NCBI GenBank assembly: GCA_025175895.1 | Contig: CM046001.1 | Location: 24,500,314 to 24,564,313 of the forward strand | Length of the DNA: 64,000 nt | Direction of reading: 5' to 3' | From: Wurfbainia villosa | Lineage: Eukaryota > Streptophyta > Magnoliopsida > Zingiberales > Zingiberaceae | Shown here: piece after piece, positions 11,988 through 23,967 of the stretch | How the letters are laid out: each line of letters starts with the position of its first letter | Position numbering within the stretch: the first letter of the stretch is position 1 | Made by a program: the position numbers and the translations under genes | Notes under the pieces: model-generated | What the model was told of the DNA's origin: nothing | What the model saw: only the letters and a program-made list of their open reading frames with translations | The model's database searches: none

Positions 11988-13419
11988 CAAAACATATATT
12001 CCGTTATAATGATTAATATGTGATATAAATCTAGATCTTCATGTTTTTTATGAGATATGAAGCATATGAATTTTGGATACATGAATTTTAGGCTTGAAAT
12101 GTTGATAAAGGGACAAAAACGGGGTTGAACAGGATGACACACGACCGTGTTGAAAAACATGGCCTGGCCGTGTTCAAACCCACGGCCGTGTTGAAGAACA
12201 CGGCCTGACCGTGGGCGGCTCTGCATGAGCAACCTATGGCCGTGTGGAAAGACACGGCCTGCCTGTGTGGGCCTCTGATCACCCCAGAATGGTCGTGCCA
12301 ATTGGCACGGCCCGACCGTGTTGGACACGGGATGCTCCGGAAGCAAGGGTCTTGGGTTCATAGTGAGGGACCGCCGTGGCGTTGCGGCTTATCGGCGAAG
12401 CAGCTTTAAAATTCATGTATGTATAATTAATTTTATAAAATCACATCATTATGAATGATATGATGCATGGTGCATGGTGCATGGTTATGGCCTAGGACCC
12501 AATATGATTGTGGTTGTATGTGTTGTGTGTGCATGTTGTAATTCATAATGCGGCTTGCATGTCGCACCTTCATCTCTATTTTTCCTGTTGTAAAATAGAT
12601 TTAGACTCGAATGTAACTCGAGTGTTCTTATTTTGTAATGTACAAAATGAAGAAATGGAAAGTCCATTGAAGGGTAAAGTTACAAGGAGGATGCCGACAA
12701 CACAGGATGACTGAAGGAAGCACTTGGAGAAGATGTCATCCCTAGGTTATTCATTCGCTCTTCTCATTGGCTTGAGAAGATCGTAGATTCGAGCCATAAC
12801 CATGTCACATTTAAAATTATATGTTAATATATATTATGCTTACATGTGTATGTGATGCTTGTATGAGATGTGTGCGTAGTTAGTTGTCACAAAATTAGGT
12901 TACTTATTATATGCCTACTAAAGTTTAATACTTACTATTACCTTGTTCAATCGTAGCGCGTTTGCCAAAGCAAAGTGACTCGATTTACCTTGGTAAAGTA
13001 CGACAGGACAATTGTGATGTCCGCCTATTAAACTTTGGGTTTGACTTAACTAAGCTCTCTCAATTAGATTGATGAACTTAGAGGCATAGCTCATACGAGA
13101 CATCTACCTACATTATACAAATCTTGGGCGATTAGCCAAAGCTAACTCAAGATGAGTAGTAATTTAGAAGGATATCTCATTCGATGGGCACTATGAACAA
13201 ATGTTGTTCATAAAGATATACAAGAGTTACATTAGATGTAATTGGTACGAGTTACCTACCTAATTTATACGAGTCTTGGGCGATTAGCCAAAGCTAACTC
13301 AAGATGCAGTATAATATGGATCTTGTACCACTTTATGACCAGTGGAAAAATCATTTAGTTAAAGGCCTAATTAAATGATTAAAATATGATACATGTCTGC
13401 ATTTCTGTTGTAGATCACT
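11988..13419 (+). other. Copia-1 untranslated leader with hairpin arrays
   Basis: The 1.4-kb leader between primer site and gag has no gene. At 12145-12309 there is an array of CCGTG-type hairpins: 12145-12162; 12184-12205 (GGCCGTGTT / GAAG loop / AACACGGCC); 12238-12259; and the perfect palindrome CGTGCCAATTGGCACG at 12294-12309. At 13123-13151 and 13275-13303 there are two copies of a hairpin containing TTAGC-CAAA-GCTAA that recur in Copia-2 and Copia-3. These may be RNA packaging or translation elements (inference). Confidence 0.75.
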
Positions 13420-14295
13420 ATGTCTTCAAATACGTCAAACACCCTATCTCTGCGATCAGTCCTTGAGAAGGACAAGCTCAATGGAGCAAACTTTATTGAC
13501 TGGTATAGGAATTTGAGAATAGTTCTCAAACAGGAGCGGAAACTCTATGTCCTAGAGCAACCTATTCCTGAACCACCCACCAACAATGCCACTCGTGCTG
13601 ATAAGGATGCTTACAAGAAGCATCAAGATGATGCATTAGATGCATCATGCCTTATGCTTGCAACCATGAACTCTGAGCTTCAGAAGCAACATGAGAACAT
13701 GGATGCCTTTGCTATGGTTGCACACCTGAAGCAACTATATCAAAGGCAAGCGAGGCACGAGAGATCCGAGGTATCTAAGGCATTGTTTCAATGCAAGATG
13801 CAAGAAGGAACACCCGTAGGAACTCATGTACTCAAGATGATTGGGTACGTGGAGAACCTTGATAGATTGAGATTTCCTTTAGGCCAAGAGTTGGCCACTG
13901 ACCTTATTCTGCAGTCCTTGCCTATAGACTTTAGTCAATTTGTCATGAATTATTACATGAGTGAAATTGATAAACCATTGCCTGAGCTCTTAAGCATGTT
14001 GAGAACTGTTGAGAACAATCTTAAGAAGATACAACCTAGTACTAGTAATGTACTTATGGTTAAAAAGGGCAAAGGTAAGAAGAAGTCTAAAGGCAAGACC
14101 CAAGAAAAGAGCATGAAAGCATTGAAGCCCAAAGGTGGGGTGGCCAAGGAAGGGACTTGCTTCCACTGTAAGGAAGCTGGACATTGGAAGAGGAACTGTA
14201 AAAAGTATCTTAAGGAAGTCAAGAAGAAGCAAAGTGAGACTTCTGCTTCAGGTATACATGTTATAGAAGTCAATCTATCTATTTCTTCTTCATGA
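13420..14295 (+). CDS. Copia-1 Gag (capsid/nucleocapsid), ends at a premature stop
   Basis: An open frame of 291 codons begins MSSNTSNTLSLRSVLEKDKL, the usual start of plant copia gag. It continues NGANFIDWYRNLRIVL, then the retrotransposon gag (UBN2-like) capsid region at about residues 60-195. A basic Lys-rich linker leads to one CCHC zinc knuckle, CFHCKEAGHWKRNC (bases 14158-14199), for RNA binding. In an intact element gag runs on into protease as one polyprotein. Here a TGA at 14293-14295, most simply a Trp codon (TGG) mutated, ends it just before the protease. Copia-2 has TGG at that point (49747-49749). Confidence 0.9.
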   Translation: MSSNTSNTLSLRSVLEKDKLNGANFIDWYRNLRIVLKQERKLYVLEQPIPEPPTNNATRADKDAYKKHQDDALDASCLMLATMNSELQKQHENMDAFAMVAHLKQLYQRQARHERSEVSKALFQCKMQEGTPVGTHVLKMIGYVENLDRLRFPLGQELATDLILQSLPIDFSQFVMNYYMSEIDKPLPELLSMLRTVENNLKKIQPSTSNVLMVKKGKGKKKSKGKTQEKSMKALKPKGGVAKEGTCFHCKEAGHWKRNCKKYLKEVKKKQSETSASGIHVIEVNLSISSS

Positions 14296-14553
14296 GTATT
14301 GGATACCGGTTGTGCTTCTCACATTTGCACTAATGTGCAGGGCCTGAGAAGAAGTAGATCATTGAAGCAAGGGGAAGTGGACCTGCATGTGGGCAATGAA
14401 GCAAGAGTTGTTGCTATAGCTGTAGGAACATATTCCTTATTGTTGCCGAGCAGTTTGATTTTAGAACTTGATGAGTGCTATTTTATACCTGTAATAACTA
14501 AGAACATTATGTCTGTTTCTTGTTTGGACAAGAAAGGTTTTCATTTACTATAA
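14296..14553 (+). pseudogene. Copia-1 protease
   Basis: Directly after the gag stop, in the same frame, is VLDTGCASHICTN. DTG is the aspartic-protease active site with the copia-typical SH following. Comparison with Copia-2 at 49960-50010 shows that one base is missing near 14538, which shifts the reading frame and ends this piece after LDKKGFHLL. The protease would cleave Gag-Pol in the particle. Confidence 0.85.
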
Positions 14554-15341
14554 AGGACAAATATTGTTCTATTTATTTAAATGAAATGTTCTATTGCAGC
14601 ACACATTTGATGAATGGACTCTATGTTCTAGATCTAGAAAACCCAGTCTATAACATAAATACCAAACGATTCAAATCTAATGATTTGAATCAGACATATC
14701 TTTGGCATTGTCGCTTGGGTCATATAAATGAGAGTCGCATATCCCAACTCCATAGAGATGGATTACTGAACTCATTTGATTTTGAATCATATGAGACATG
14801 TGAATCTTGTCTTTTAGGCAAGATGACCAAGACTCCATTTTGTGGACAAGGCAAACGAGCGACAGATTTGTTAGGCCTCATACAGAGTGATGTTTGTGGT
14901 CCTTTCAAAGTCGCAGCCAGAGGTGGTTATCAATACTTCATTACATTTACTGATGATTTCAGTAGATATGGATATGTGTACCTTATGAGGCACAAATCAG
15001 AATCCTTTGAAAAGTTCAAAGAATTCAAGAATGAAGTACATAACCAACTTGGAAAGAGTATTAAGATGCTTCGATCAGATCGAGACGGGGAATACCTTAG
15101 CCAAGAGTTTCATGACTATCTAGTTGAGTGTGGGATACGATCTCAACTCACTCCATCCGGAACACCACAATTGAATGGTGTATCCGAGAGGAGGAATCGT
15201 ACTCTGTTAGACATGGTACAATCAATGATGAGTCATATGGATCTTCCTCCTTCCTTCTGGGGATATGCTCTAGAGACAGCTGCTTTCACACTTAACCGTG
15301 CTCCATCTAAGGCAGTCATAAAGACACCATATGTGATATGA
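14520..15341 (+). pseudogene. Copia-1 integrase
   Basis: The frame resumes after the frameshift with the GAG-pre-integrase zinc-binding region: WHCRLGHI followed by CESCLLGK gives the H-H-C-C ligands. The integrase core follows: Asp in QSDVCGPF, Asp in DDFSRYG, Glu in GVSERRNRT, i.e. the DDE triad of copia integrases with all three residues kept. The frame stops at TGA 15339-15341. Copia-2 has a stop at the same codon (50795-50797). The next piece resumes in the same frame. Confidence 0.9.
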
Positions 15342-15638
15342 ACTGGGAAGAGTCACAAGATGTCTTTTATAAGTATTTGGGGATGTGAAGCTTACGTGAG
15401 ACGTCAAGTTTCAGATAAATTAGGCCCCAAATCAGACAAGTGTTATTTTGTAGGATATCCTAAGGAAACGAAAGGATATTACTTTTACAATCCCATGCTA
15501 GGCAAAGTGTTTGTCGCCAGAAATGGTGTCTTTCTAGAAAGGGAATTTATTTCTAGAAAGGGTAGTGGGAGTAAAATTGATCTTGAAGAAATTCAAGATG
15601 CACAAAATAGCATTGATGCCTTAATACAACAAGAATAG
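15342..15638 (+). pseudogene. Copia-1 integrase C-terminal part and linker
   Basis: Continues the integrase frame: FISIWGCEAYVRR and DKCYFVGYP..KGYYFYNP are standard conserved blocks of the copia integrase C-terminal region, followed by the acidic linker to RT (FLEREFISRK..DLEEIQ). It ends at TAG 15636-15638, probably a former CAG. Copia-2 has a TAG at the homologous codon (51092-51094). Confidence 0.85.
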
Positions 15639-16574
15639 GCATCACTAGGAGTTGTGGTACAACCTGTTCAGGTAGACCAAGCTCTGCATAGGTCTGATAG
15701 GATACGTCGTCAATCTGAGAGATATTCTTTTCTCTTGGATGACAACGATGGTGTCATGCTAGATGAGCCAACATCCTATCAGGAAGCTGTAATGATCCTA
15801 GATTCTGAGAAATGGTTTAAGGTCATGAGATCCGAAATGGAATCCATGTACACTAACCAAGTATGGACTTTGGTTGATCCACCTGAAGGGGTCAAACCCA
15901 TTGGGTGTAAGTGGGTCTTTAGGAGAAAGACTGACATGGATGTCAATGTGCATACCTATAAGGGGCGATTGGTAGCAAAAGGATTCAAGCAAATTCATAG
16001 TATTGACTATGATGAAACATTTTCTCCAGTTGCGATGCTCAAATCCATTCGGTTTATGCTTGCTATTGCTACTTTCTATGACTATGAAATCTGGCAGATG
16101 GATTTCAAAACTACATTTCTTAATGGAAATCTACTCGAGGGTGTGTATATGATACAACCTGAGGGTTTTGTCAATCCAAAGGATACTGGAAAGGTTTGTA
16201 AGTTGCATAGGTTCATTTATGGTTTAAAGAAAGCTTCTAAAAGCTGGAATCGTCGATTCGATGATGCGATCAAAACGTTTGATTTCATTAAGAATGAAGA
16301 TGAACCTTGTGTCTACAAGAAGGCTAGTGGGAGCATAGTTGTTTTCCTCATTTTGTATGTAGATGACATACTACTCATTGGAAATGATATCCCTATGCTG
16401 GAGTCTGTGAAGACTTGGCTTGGGAATTATTTCTCAATGAAGGACTTAGGTGAAGCAGCCTATATTCTTGGCATCAAGATCTATAGGGATAGATCTAGGA
16501 GATTGCTTGGCCTAAGTCAGAGTACATATATTGACAAGGTGCTTAAGCATTTTTCTATATATACAGAATTCTAA
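15639..16574 (+). pseudogene. Copia-1 reverse transcriptase
   Basis: This is the RVT_2 (copia-type) reverse transcriptase. Seen in order: WTLVDPPEGVKPIGCKWVFR, YKGRLVAKGF, DETFSPVA, WQMDFKTTFLNG with the first catalytic Asp, PEGF, and LYVDDILLIGND with the YVDD active-site pair. The frame is open through these motifs but shifts near 16550-16570, where Copia-2 reads straight on into QNSKKG. It would copy element RNA to DNA in the cytoplasmic particle. Confidence 0.92.
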
Positions 16575-17163
16575 GAAGGGATTTCTGCCAATGTCACAAA
16601 GTGTAAGTCTTTCAAAGACTCAATGTCCCTCTTTTGCGGAAGAAAAACAACGCATGGATAATATCCCTTATGCATCTGCTATAGGATCTATCATGTACGC
16701 CATGATTTGTACTCGCCCCGAGGTCTCGTATGCTTTGAGCATGACGAGTAGGTACCAATCAGATCCCGGTGAGTGTCACTGGATAACAGTCAAGAGTATT
16801 CTTAAGTACTTGAGAAGGACGAAAGAATATTTCTTGATCTTTGGAGGTGAGGAGGAGCTAGTTGTAAAGGGTTACAACGATGCAAGCTTCCAAACTGACA
16901 AAGATGATTCGCGATCACAATCAGGATATGTATTTTGTCTGAATGGCGGTGCTGTGAGTTGGAAGAGTTCGAAGCAAGATAAAGTCACAGATTCTACAAC
17001 AGAAGCCGAGTACATTGCTGCTTTGGATGCAACAAAGGAGGCAGTTTGGATCAGGAAGTTTGTTTCTGAGCTTGGTGTAGTTCCTAGCATTGTGAGCCCT
17101 ATAGAGCTTTATTGTGACAACAACGGGGCTATAGCACAGACTAAGGAATCTCGTTCTCACTAG
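16531..17163 (+). pseudogene. Copia-1 RT tail and RNase H
   Basis: After the frameshift the frame runs IPYASAIGSIMYAMICTRPE, the usual RT-to-RNase H connection, then RNase H: NDASFQTD (first acidic residue), STTEAEYIAA (Glu) and ELYCDNNGAI (Asp), with VSWKSSKQ between. All expected acidic residues are visible. A TAG at 17161-17163 (probably CAG) cuts it 59 codons or so short of the end. The remaining tail to about 17340 contains the usual ADPLTKAL-like end as VDPLTKAL. Confidence 0.9.
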
Positions 17164-17349
17164 CGTTCCAAACATATACTGCGACGGTATCACCTCATTC
17201 GAGAGATCATCGATAGAGGAGATGTGCTGATATGCAGAGTAGATACTGATGCTAACATTGTGGATCCCTTGACCAAGGCTTTGGCACAGAGAAAGCATGA
17301 TGGTCATACTAGGTCACTGGGTCTTAGAGATTACAGTGATTGACACTAG

Positions 17350-17363
17350 TGCTAGTGGGAGAT
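17350..17363 (+). other. Copia-1 polypurine tract
   Basis: TGCTAGTGGGAGAT ends directly at the 3' LTR. The same sequence precedes the 3' LTR of Copia-2. It primes plus-strand DNA synthesis. Confidence 0.75.
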
Positions 17364-19069
17364 TATTAGTGTCAGCCCTTAGTGTCAATCATGAGATGTA
17401 GTGTCAATCATGAGATGATTGATTAGGGATCATGTGTATCATATTTCATTAATAAAAGGCAAGGATTGTTTATTATATTTACTTTATACATGTGCCAGCT
17501 AAAATAAATATAATAATGCCCTTGAATAGTAGGTTCTAATATACCATTTATCAATTGGTAGAATTGATTATGAGAAATTATAGAGAACACTATTCTTAAT
17601 ATTCCTAGTCAAGTATTAATATACAAGGGCAATATTAATTCATTGAGACTAACATGTAGGTCAATGGATGACTTGATCTCACAAGTCATGAATATGTGAT
17701 ATCACATTGACACATGAGTATATATATTGGAGAATATATATACTGAATTGACCCGCCATGAGAAAATATCATGGATCGTTATATGAGTGTCATATACTTT
17801 CTCATGTGATTATTGGTATGAATAGTTCTTAGACCTGAAGTCACTATGGTTCCCTACATAAGGTGTTATGTACTTTGGTATCTTCTAACGTCACACCGTA
17901 ACTGGGTGCACTATAACTGTGATCACTGGGTACATAACGAATTATGCGGAGGGATATGAGTGATGTAGATGGGATCTATCCCTCCTATATGATAGGAGTG
18001 ATATCTTTGGCCTCTTGATAGAGCAGGACCATGAAATACATGGTCATGCTCAAATGAGTCAATATGAGATATTGAGCTCATTTTATTGAGTGTATCTACT
18101 TGGGGATCAAGAAACATAAAGATCGATAAGGGATGACACGGTCTATGCCTCATTGATCGATCTAAGATATCAGAGATAGAAGGACATCATCATACATGAT
18201 AATAGTCATGGAAAGGTTGTCGGATCTCGACGATCTTATAATTTGGGTAGCAATGATGTATTGCTAGATGCCGCTCATTGCTTATGTATCTAAAATGATT
18301 TTAGATACATTGCCAATGTTACAAGAGCCTATAGGGTCACACACAAATAACATTCTATTTTGGAGATAGTTTCTTTTAGTTGGACTAAGAGGACAATTGA
18401 GCATATGACCAAGATTTGAGTTAGACTCAAACTGGTTAAACTTGAGTTAGACTCAAGTTGAACCATGGAAGATGATTCATCATCATGCATGATTAATTTG
18501 ATTAATCATGCGTAGGAATACCAAAGGGCTTGATATTCATGATGAGAATTAAAAGAAGGGAATACCAAGGGTCTTGGTATTAAGAGTTTTCTTAATGGGG
18601 AGATAATGACATTGATGGCTATGGGATTAAAAGGCCCTTTTTGGTGTTGAACGTGTAGCACTTGTGTGTTTTTTTTTGTTTTGGGCATGCAAGACAAAAG
18701 GGTGAAGAGAAAGAGTTCTCTTATCTCCTCCTTCCTCTCCTTCTTCTTCCAAAGAGTTCTTGGCGTTTTGCTAGGGGTTGCTAGCACAACGTGACTCCAA
18801 ACCGTGTGGATGTCAGTGTGGATACCATAGATATATGGTTACCCTTACCGTATTGAGATCCGACAATATTTGAAAAAGCAGGATTGCGAAGGGTACACAC
18901 CGAAGGTATATTCCTCATCTAGATAAGATCTAGAATAGATTAAAGAAAATGACTTATATAGTTTTGCATGGATCTCTGGTGGGATCCAGTTTAATTATTG
19001 TTTCCGCTGTGGTTGTGCGAAGTATTCGCCCGCAATGTTGTGAACATCAGATCCGGAGTTTTCCCAACA
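17364..19069 (+). repeat. Copia-1 3' LTR
   Basis: 1706 bp, with the same sequence as the 5' LTR apart from scattered substitutions and a short indel near the left end. It starts TATTAG (TG mutated to TA) and ends CCAACA, followed by target duplication CACCT at 19070-19074. The hairpin GCATGATTAAT/ATTAATCATGC is kept at 18487-18511. Confidence 0.93.
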
Positions 19070-20204
19070 CACCTTGTGGGCATCCATGGTTGATGCCTGC
19101 AAGGTATCTAGAGATCTATCTAAGATTAGGTTAGATGAACTCTTTTCTGAATTTGAGCTATAGGAACAATCTAACTCGGCCCCGGTCGAGAAAGGTATTG
19201 CATTGGTTGCAGGTCGAAAGAAGAAGGCGAAGAGCATACCACCTCCCGAAGAAGAAGAAGAGTACGAATCGGAGGTGAATGACGAGATGGTGACCGAACT
19301 AGTGAATCTAGTTTAGAAGATGATCAAGAGCTGAAGACGCCCGATCAAGCAATCCAAGGAAAACATACCCAAGAAAAATTCCAACTATCGATGTTACGAG
19401 TGCAACAAGATGGGCCACATCAAATCGGATTGCCCAAGACTAAAGAACAAACCATCCAATAAGAAGGCGCTCAACACAACATGGGAGGAGTCGTCGGAGG
19501 AGGAAGACAAGCTCAAAAATCTCACATTCATGGCCAAGCCGATCGAGCCCGAAGATGAGTCCGAACCCGAAGCAAGCGACGAGTCCGAGACCGAGTCCGA
19601 CTCCAGATCCGAAGATGAACTTCAATTCAAGACAAACCACGGATCCGTATCTGGTTCAAGAGATTTGATCACGGTAAGTCGATCATTAATTGATACTCTT
19701 TATAATGCAATTAAGTATTCAACTAAGAAATTAGCTAAGTCCGAGTTTAGGGTCGAGTCCTTGCTTGAGGAGGTTAAAATCCTTAAGCATGAGACAACTC
19801 TAACCTCTTCGACTAGTCAAGTTCAAGAGGGGAATTCAACTCAAGTCAAACAACTTGAGGAAGAGAATTCTCTCTTGAAAAGACAAGTCCAAGAGCTCAA
19901 GGTTAGGTTGGACAAGTTCACTTTATGATCCAAGAATCTTAACCGACTCCTTTGATCTCAAAGAGCTGTGTACAACAGATCCGGACTCAGATTTAGGACA
20001 AATACTACGAACCGGTCTTATATGTCAATTGTTAATCATAGAAATCAAAGAGTTCAGGCATGGGTCCCAAAGATTTTGTTAAATTCACACATAAGGACTA
20101 ATAAGTATTGGATTCCCCAGGATCAAGTCCACTATGTGGATAGACCATACCGGTTCAATAATCTAGGGGGAGCTAATACTAAAATTGTTTATCCAATTTC
20201 TTAA
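19070..20204 (+). pseudogene. Element W gag, C-terminal part (broken)
   Basis: Resumes after Copia-1 with WASMVDACKVSRDL and LDELFSEFEL, the end of the gag capsid domain (compare SSMVDSFYISKNLEVSTLE in V). A TAG follows, then an acidic linker and a CCHC knuckle CYECNKMGHIKSDC (about 19389-19430). The longest open piece is 19410-19928 (172 codons) with a Glu/Ser-rich region and a coiled-coil-like Leu/Glu tail. After a stop, 19968-20204 has the conserved gag tail ending in a WIPQDQVHYV motif. Several stops make it nonfunctional. Confidence 0.75.
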
Positions 20205-21409
20205 CTTTACATGCTCAGCTCTTCGTTTAAATTTCTAGAATGGTTAGATAGGATAAATGGTTAATCAAACTTGATAACATAGTATCAGGATGCGACGAGA
20301 TGATAGTATGTTAAGGAAGTGAGGTCTTGTGTATCCAAGTTAGATAAGGCATATCTAGCTTGGTGCACTCGGCTAAGTTGAACTAGCTGAAGCTACCTCG
20401 TCGTATCCTAAACTAATTAGACTAGGAAGTAATCCTAAAGGACTTAGTGAATATTTTCTTGAATTTGGCTTTGTCTAAGAAAGTAATCGTTGTTCCAATC
20501 AAAGAAGGCCTTTGTGCCTCGCCACGATCTGGAAGTCATTTTCTCGAAAAGTTTACTTAACGATCTAAAGGTTAAATCCAAATCTAACCCAAGTTTGATT
20601 AATCTTCAAATCACTAAAGTTTAATCAAGTTAAAAATTGGAATCATCTCACAAGAATATATAAGGTCAACATGTCTTGAGACACATATAATGGGTGAGAT
20701 GCTAAGGACAATTTAAAATAAGAATAACATACGTTCTGAATTGCTTTTAAAAATCTATACTTACTTTCTTAGTTGTCACAACCTTTGGTTGACTAATACT
20801 ATAATCCTTAGGGTCAAGTTTAGCCCCCTAATCCTTCTAGACTCCAAGTGATTAACTAAGGGGGAGAAACTTATCTTAGGGATTATGTTACTCTTTAAGG
20901 TATTTTGAAAATGTACTCATGCTTATAACTTCTAGGGTTTTGAAATCAAAACTATGGTTGAAGTAGTTTTCAAAGACTTTACTTTACCAAAACTAGCATT
21001 TATACATCCTCTCGTAAAAACTAAGTGAACATTGTTGGTGCAGAGGAATAGTAGACTTAAGTTCATAAATTTTAATGGGACACGTGCTTGAATTTCATTT
21101 GAATAATATTACATACAAGTTTTCTATACCCTTTTAAATACACCCCTATTTTTTAAATAATCCCTTGGTTTTTGATTTATGGCAAAAGGGGGAGAAGAGG
21201 ACAAAGTTAAGGGGGAGTAGGGGAGTAAAAACTTTTTTCTAAAGGTTAACTTAACTTTAAATGTTTTTCAAAACTCACCTAGGGTTAAGGGGAAGGTTTT
21301 GAAAAAGAGTTTTACTCACTTACTTGCTTACACTTCCTACTTGTTCATTACCATTACTTATTTTGCACTTAAATTTTCCTTAACTTTAAATCGATTTGTC
21401 ATAGATCAA
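20205..21409 (+). other. Element W 3' untranslated region
   Basis: 1.2 kb of AT-rich sequence with no reading frame of interest and several GGGGGAGA purine runs (for example 20871-20877, 21188-21194 and 21209-21216). Nothing resembling pol is seen. Confidence 0.6.
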
Positions 21410-21420
21410 AAAGGGGGAGA
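21408..21420 (+). other. Element W polypurine tract
   Basis: CAAAAAGGGGGAGA lies one base before the 3' LTR at 21422. Confidence 0.8.
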
Positions 21421-21421
21421 T

Positions 21422-22538
21422 TGTTAGTGCAGTAGCACCAGATAATCAAACCTGGATTTTGATTATGACAAAGGTTCAAAGTTAAGTTATCATTATTATC
21501 TCATGAGATGAATTAAGTGTGCAGGAAGTGTTTAAGTTGTGCTGAAGGTTAGTGACACCCGGAGAATCTCGAGTCGAGAAATCATGGTGGTCGGGCGACA
21601 CCAGGAGAACTTCGTGGAGTTGAGGAACCTAGGTGGAAGACCGAAAGCTAAGCTACAGGTCGAAAAGGACCGAAGATGAGCACGAGTGCATAGAGAGGTG
21701 GTAAGGTCGTGTCCTCTGTATGGGGGTGACCGTATGTGACGATCCGACTAAGACTTCCAGTGGAAAGTCTAGGTCGAGATTGGACGGTAAGGAACCATCA
21801 TATTTACTATCTCTTATTTGTATTGTGCTAACTTTATGTTGCAGTTGAATAACTTAATTTGTCATTCTTGGCTATTAATGATCATTGTTACTAGCATCGA
21901 TCGGTGATGAAGGTAATCAGTCGACTTCTATTCAAACTGTCTAGCTCATTGAAGGTCAAGATAAACTCCACTTATCTTAGGGGATGAGGCTTTTTGACTC
22001 AGATTTGGATATCAACGTTCAAGGGCTCGAAGGGCTATAAAAGAAGGGGGGTTTCATCCCTTTAGGTCATGAATCTTTGCTCCCAACTGCTCCAACAATG
22101 CTGCGCTTCAACGATGATGCTACGACGCCAATACGCTGATGACAAGCTCAAGATCACAACTTATAATTGTCGGTAGCTTTATTTTGTTTTCATTTTGTTT
22201 ACATTTCTTGTAATCAGAGATTTCATCGTAACGTGGTGAGGTAGGCTTGTTGCCTCATTCTTGAGCTTTTGATTTTATCGTAATCGTCGTCTCCTATCTC
22301 CAACGAGGAGGAGACTCTATAGTGGATTGCCCCTTTGTACGCGGTCAAGGATCGTAGGGCCTTGGAGTAGCAACCTTTTGGTTGTGAACCAAGTAAAAAT
22401 AAAATTATCTCCTTTACTTTTATTGTTTACATTCCGCTGCATTTATTAGTCATGTTTTATCGACAAACGAAAAGAAGTTTTCAAGCTCGCTATTCAACCC
22501 CCCCCCCCTCCCCCCTCTAGGTTGCTTTCGATCCAACA
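21422..22538 (+). repeat. Element W 3' LTR
   Basis: 1117 bp, partner of 8459-9575. It ends GATCCAACA and is followed by the target duplication CCTAG (22539-22543), after which minus-strand gag of element X resumes. Confidence 0.92.
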
Positions 22539-23900
22539 CCTAGACCTAGGAGTAGTTCCATAATTAAATGAAATATTGTGGTAGGTTTGTATAGTCTTCT
22601 TGGGCTTAGGCTTGTGACCCAAACCTTCCTTGCCCTTAACTAAATCTTTCCTACCAACACTTAAGTCTTGTCCACTAGACCCATTAGTTGAATTTTCAAT
22701 CTTCCTAAGAGTCTTCTTCAATTTCTCAAGTTTTGACCTCAAGGCTTGATTTTTCCTCTTCAATTCCCTAATTTCTGAATTTTCATTATATTTTTGGGAA
22801 TTCTTCTTCTTATGCATATGTCTACCCTTCTTAGGGTTATTGCCTAGATTATTATCCTTAGATGAGCTAGGTTTTGAGGTAATTTGTCTAGATTTATCAT
22901 TAGACATAAATTCATAACTTTTAACACCTAAACAAACATGTTTGTTATTTGTAGCATGCTTTTAATCATGAATGATTGCAAGTAAATTTCTAGCATGCTT
23001 CCTATCATTACTAAAAGAAGAAGCATTATTAAATGATACCTTGGGGTTTGCCTTAGCTCTCCCTACTTGTGAGCTCCCTACTTTGTCCTTCTTGGAGTGA
23101 CTCCCTTAGGACATTGGCTTCAGTAATGCCCACTTTGTTGGCACCTGAAGCGCACAATGTGTCCCTTGCCTTTGCATGTTGGGGCTCTAGCTTCCTTCAC
23201 CTTCTCCTTGGCCTTCGATGACACTTGAGCTTTCTTCTTGATCAATCTAGGACACTTCATCTTGTAGTGCCCTACTTCCCTACACTCAAAGTATGTTATA
23301 TGATTTTTATTTTTATAAATTGCATTTGAGTTACCTAGAGAAGAGTCTTGAATTTGTTCTTCATTTTGTCTGGAGGTAGATGTTTCTTCTTGTTCTTTCC
23401 CCAGTGTTAAGGACCTATGCTCCCCCTCAATTCTAGAAATGGAGACTTCCAAGACCTCCTCTTCCTCAGATGTTGAGCATCTCTCAACTTCCGATTCCTC
23501 ATATTCTTGAGCCGATGATGAGCTTTTCTTGGCTTCCTCCTTATCTTGTGTCGGTGAGGGTTTTTCGTGAAGCTCAACCAACTTGTCCCATAGCTCCTTA
23601 GCATCGTAGACTTCTCCTAGGCTATACAATAAATCCATAAGAATTGATTTAGCTAATATTAACATTACCTTTTTATTAATTTTATATTTCCAATTTTGCT
23701 CCTCGGTACACTTCTTCTTCTTGAAAACTTTTCCTTTCTTATCATCGGGGGGATCAAATCCATGCACAATACAAAGTCAATTGTCAAAATTATTCATTAA
23801 AAAAATATGTCATCCTACCTTTCCAGTAAGCGAAGTCTTCACCGTCGAAGATAGGTGGAATAGTAATGTCATAGCCTAATCCATCATTGGGTAGCTCTAT
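22539..23900 (-). pseudogene. Element X gag, N-terminal and middle part (broken)
   Basis: Read on the minus strand from about 23880: a gag start box PPIFDGEDFAYWKGRM, then a frameshifted stretch. Next is 23767-23120 with AKELWDKLVELHE, which passes directly into a Ser/Glu-rich linker and a damaged CCHC knuckle (FECREVGHYKMKC, first Cys changed to Tyr). A second knuckle-like FRCQQSGHY follows, ended by TGA where Trp is expected. 22907-22539 is a Lys-rich coiled-coil-like tail. The capsid C-terminal part present in V (after LHEGTSEAKL) is absent, as in Y. The gene continues at 8458 beyond element W. Confidence 0.7.
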
Positions 23901-23947
23901 CTTTCTCTAGCGCTTGTGCTCTCTTAGCGATGAGTTTATAGAAGAGC

Positions 23948-23965
23948 AACCTTGCTCTGATACCA
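23948..23965 (-). other. Element X primer binding site
   Basis: Minus strand TGGTATCAGAGCAAGGTT, two bases from the end of the 5' LTR (CATCCCAACA). It sets the minus orientation of X. Confidence 0.8.
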
Positions 23966-23967
23966 AT

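Larger units (their letters stand above)
10281..19069 (+). mobile_element. Copia-1: Ty1/copia LTR retrotransposon, decayed
   Basis: LTRs at 10281-11968 and 17364-19069. The 5' LTR begins TGTTAG; the 3' LTR begins TATTAG, a mutated TG. Both end CCAACA. The target duplication CACCT lies at 10276-10280 and 19070-19074. Order inside is primer site, long leader, gag, protease, integrase, RT, RNase H, polypurine tract, which is the copia order (integrase before RT). The pol frame holds several stops and at least two frameshifts, so it is no longer autonomous. It sits inside the gag of element W. Confidence 0.95.
8459..22538 (+). mobile_element. Element W: gag-only LTR retrotransposon, hosting Copia-1
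   Basis: Two 1117-bp LTRs (8459-9575 and 21422-22538) begin TGTTGG/TGTTAG and end CCAACA. They are flanked by the 5-bp duplication CCTAG (8454-8458, 22539-22543). A Met-tRNA primer site follows the 5' LTR and a polypurine tract precedes the 3' LTR. Without the nested Copia-1, the internal region is about 3 kb and encodes only a decayed gag. No protease, integrase, RT or RNase H sequence is present in W's own DNA. It inserted into the gag of element X and was later hit by Copia-1. It is non-autonomous by content. Confidence 0.9.
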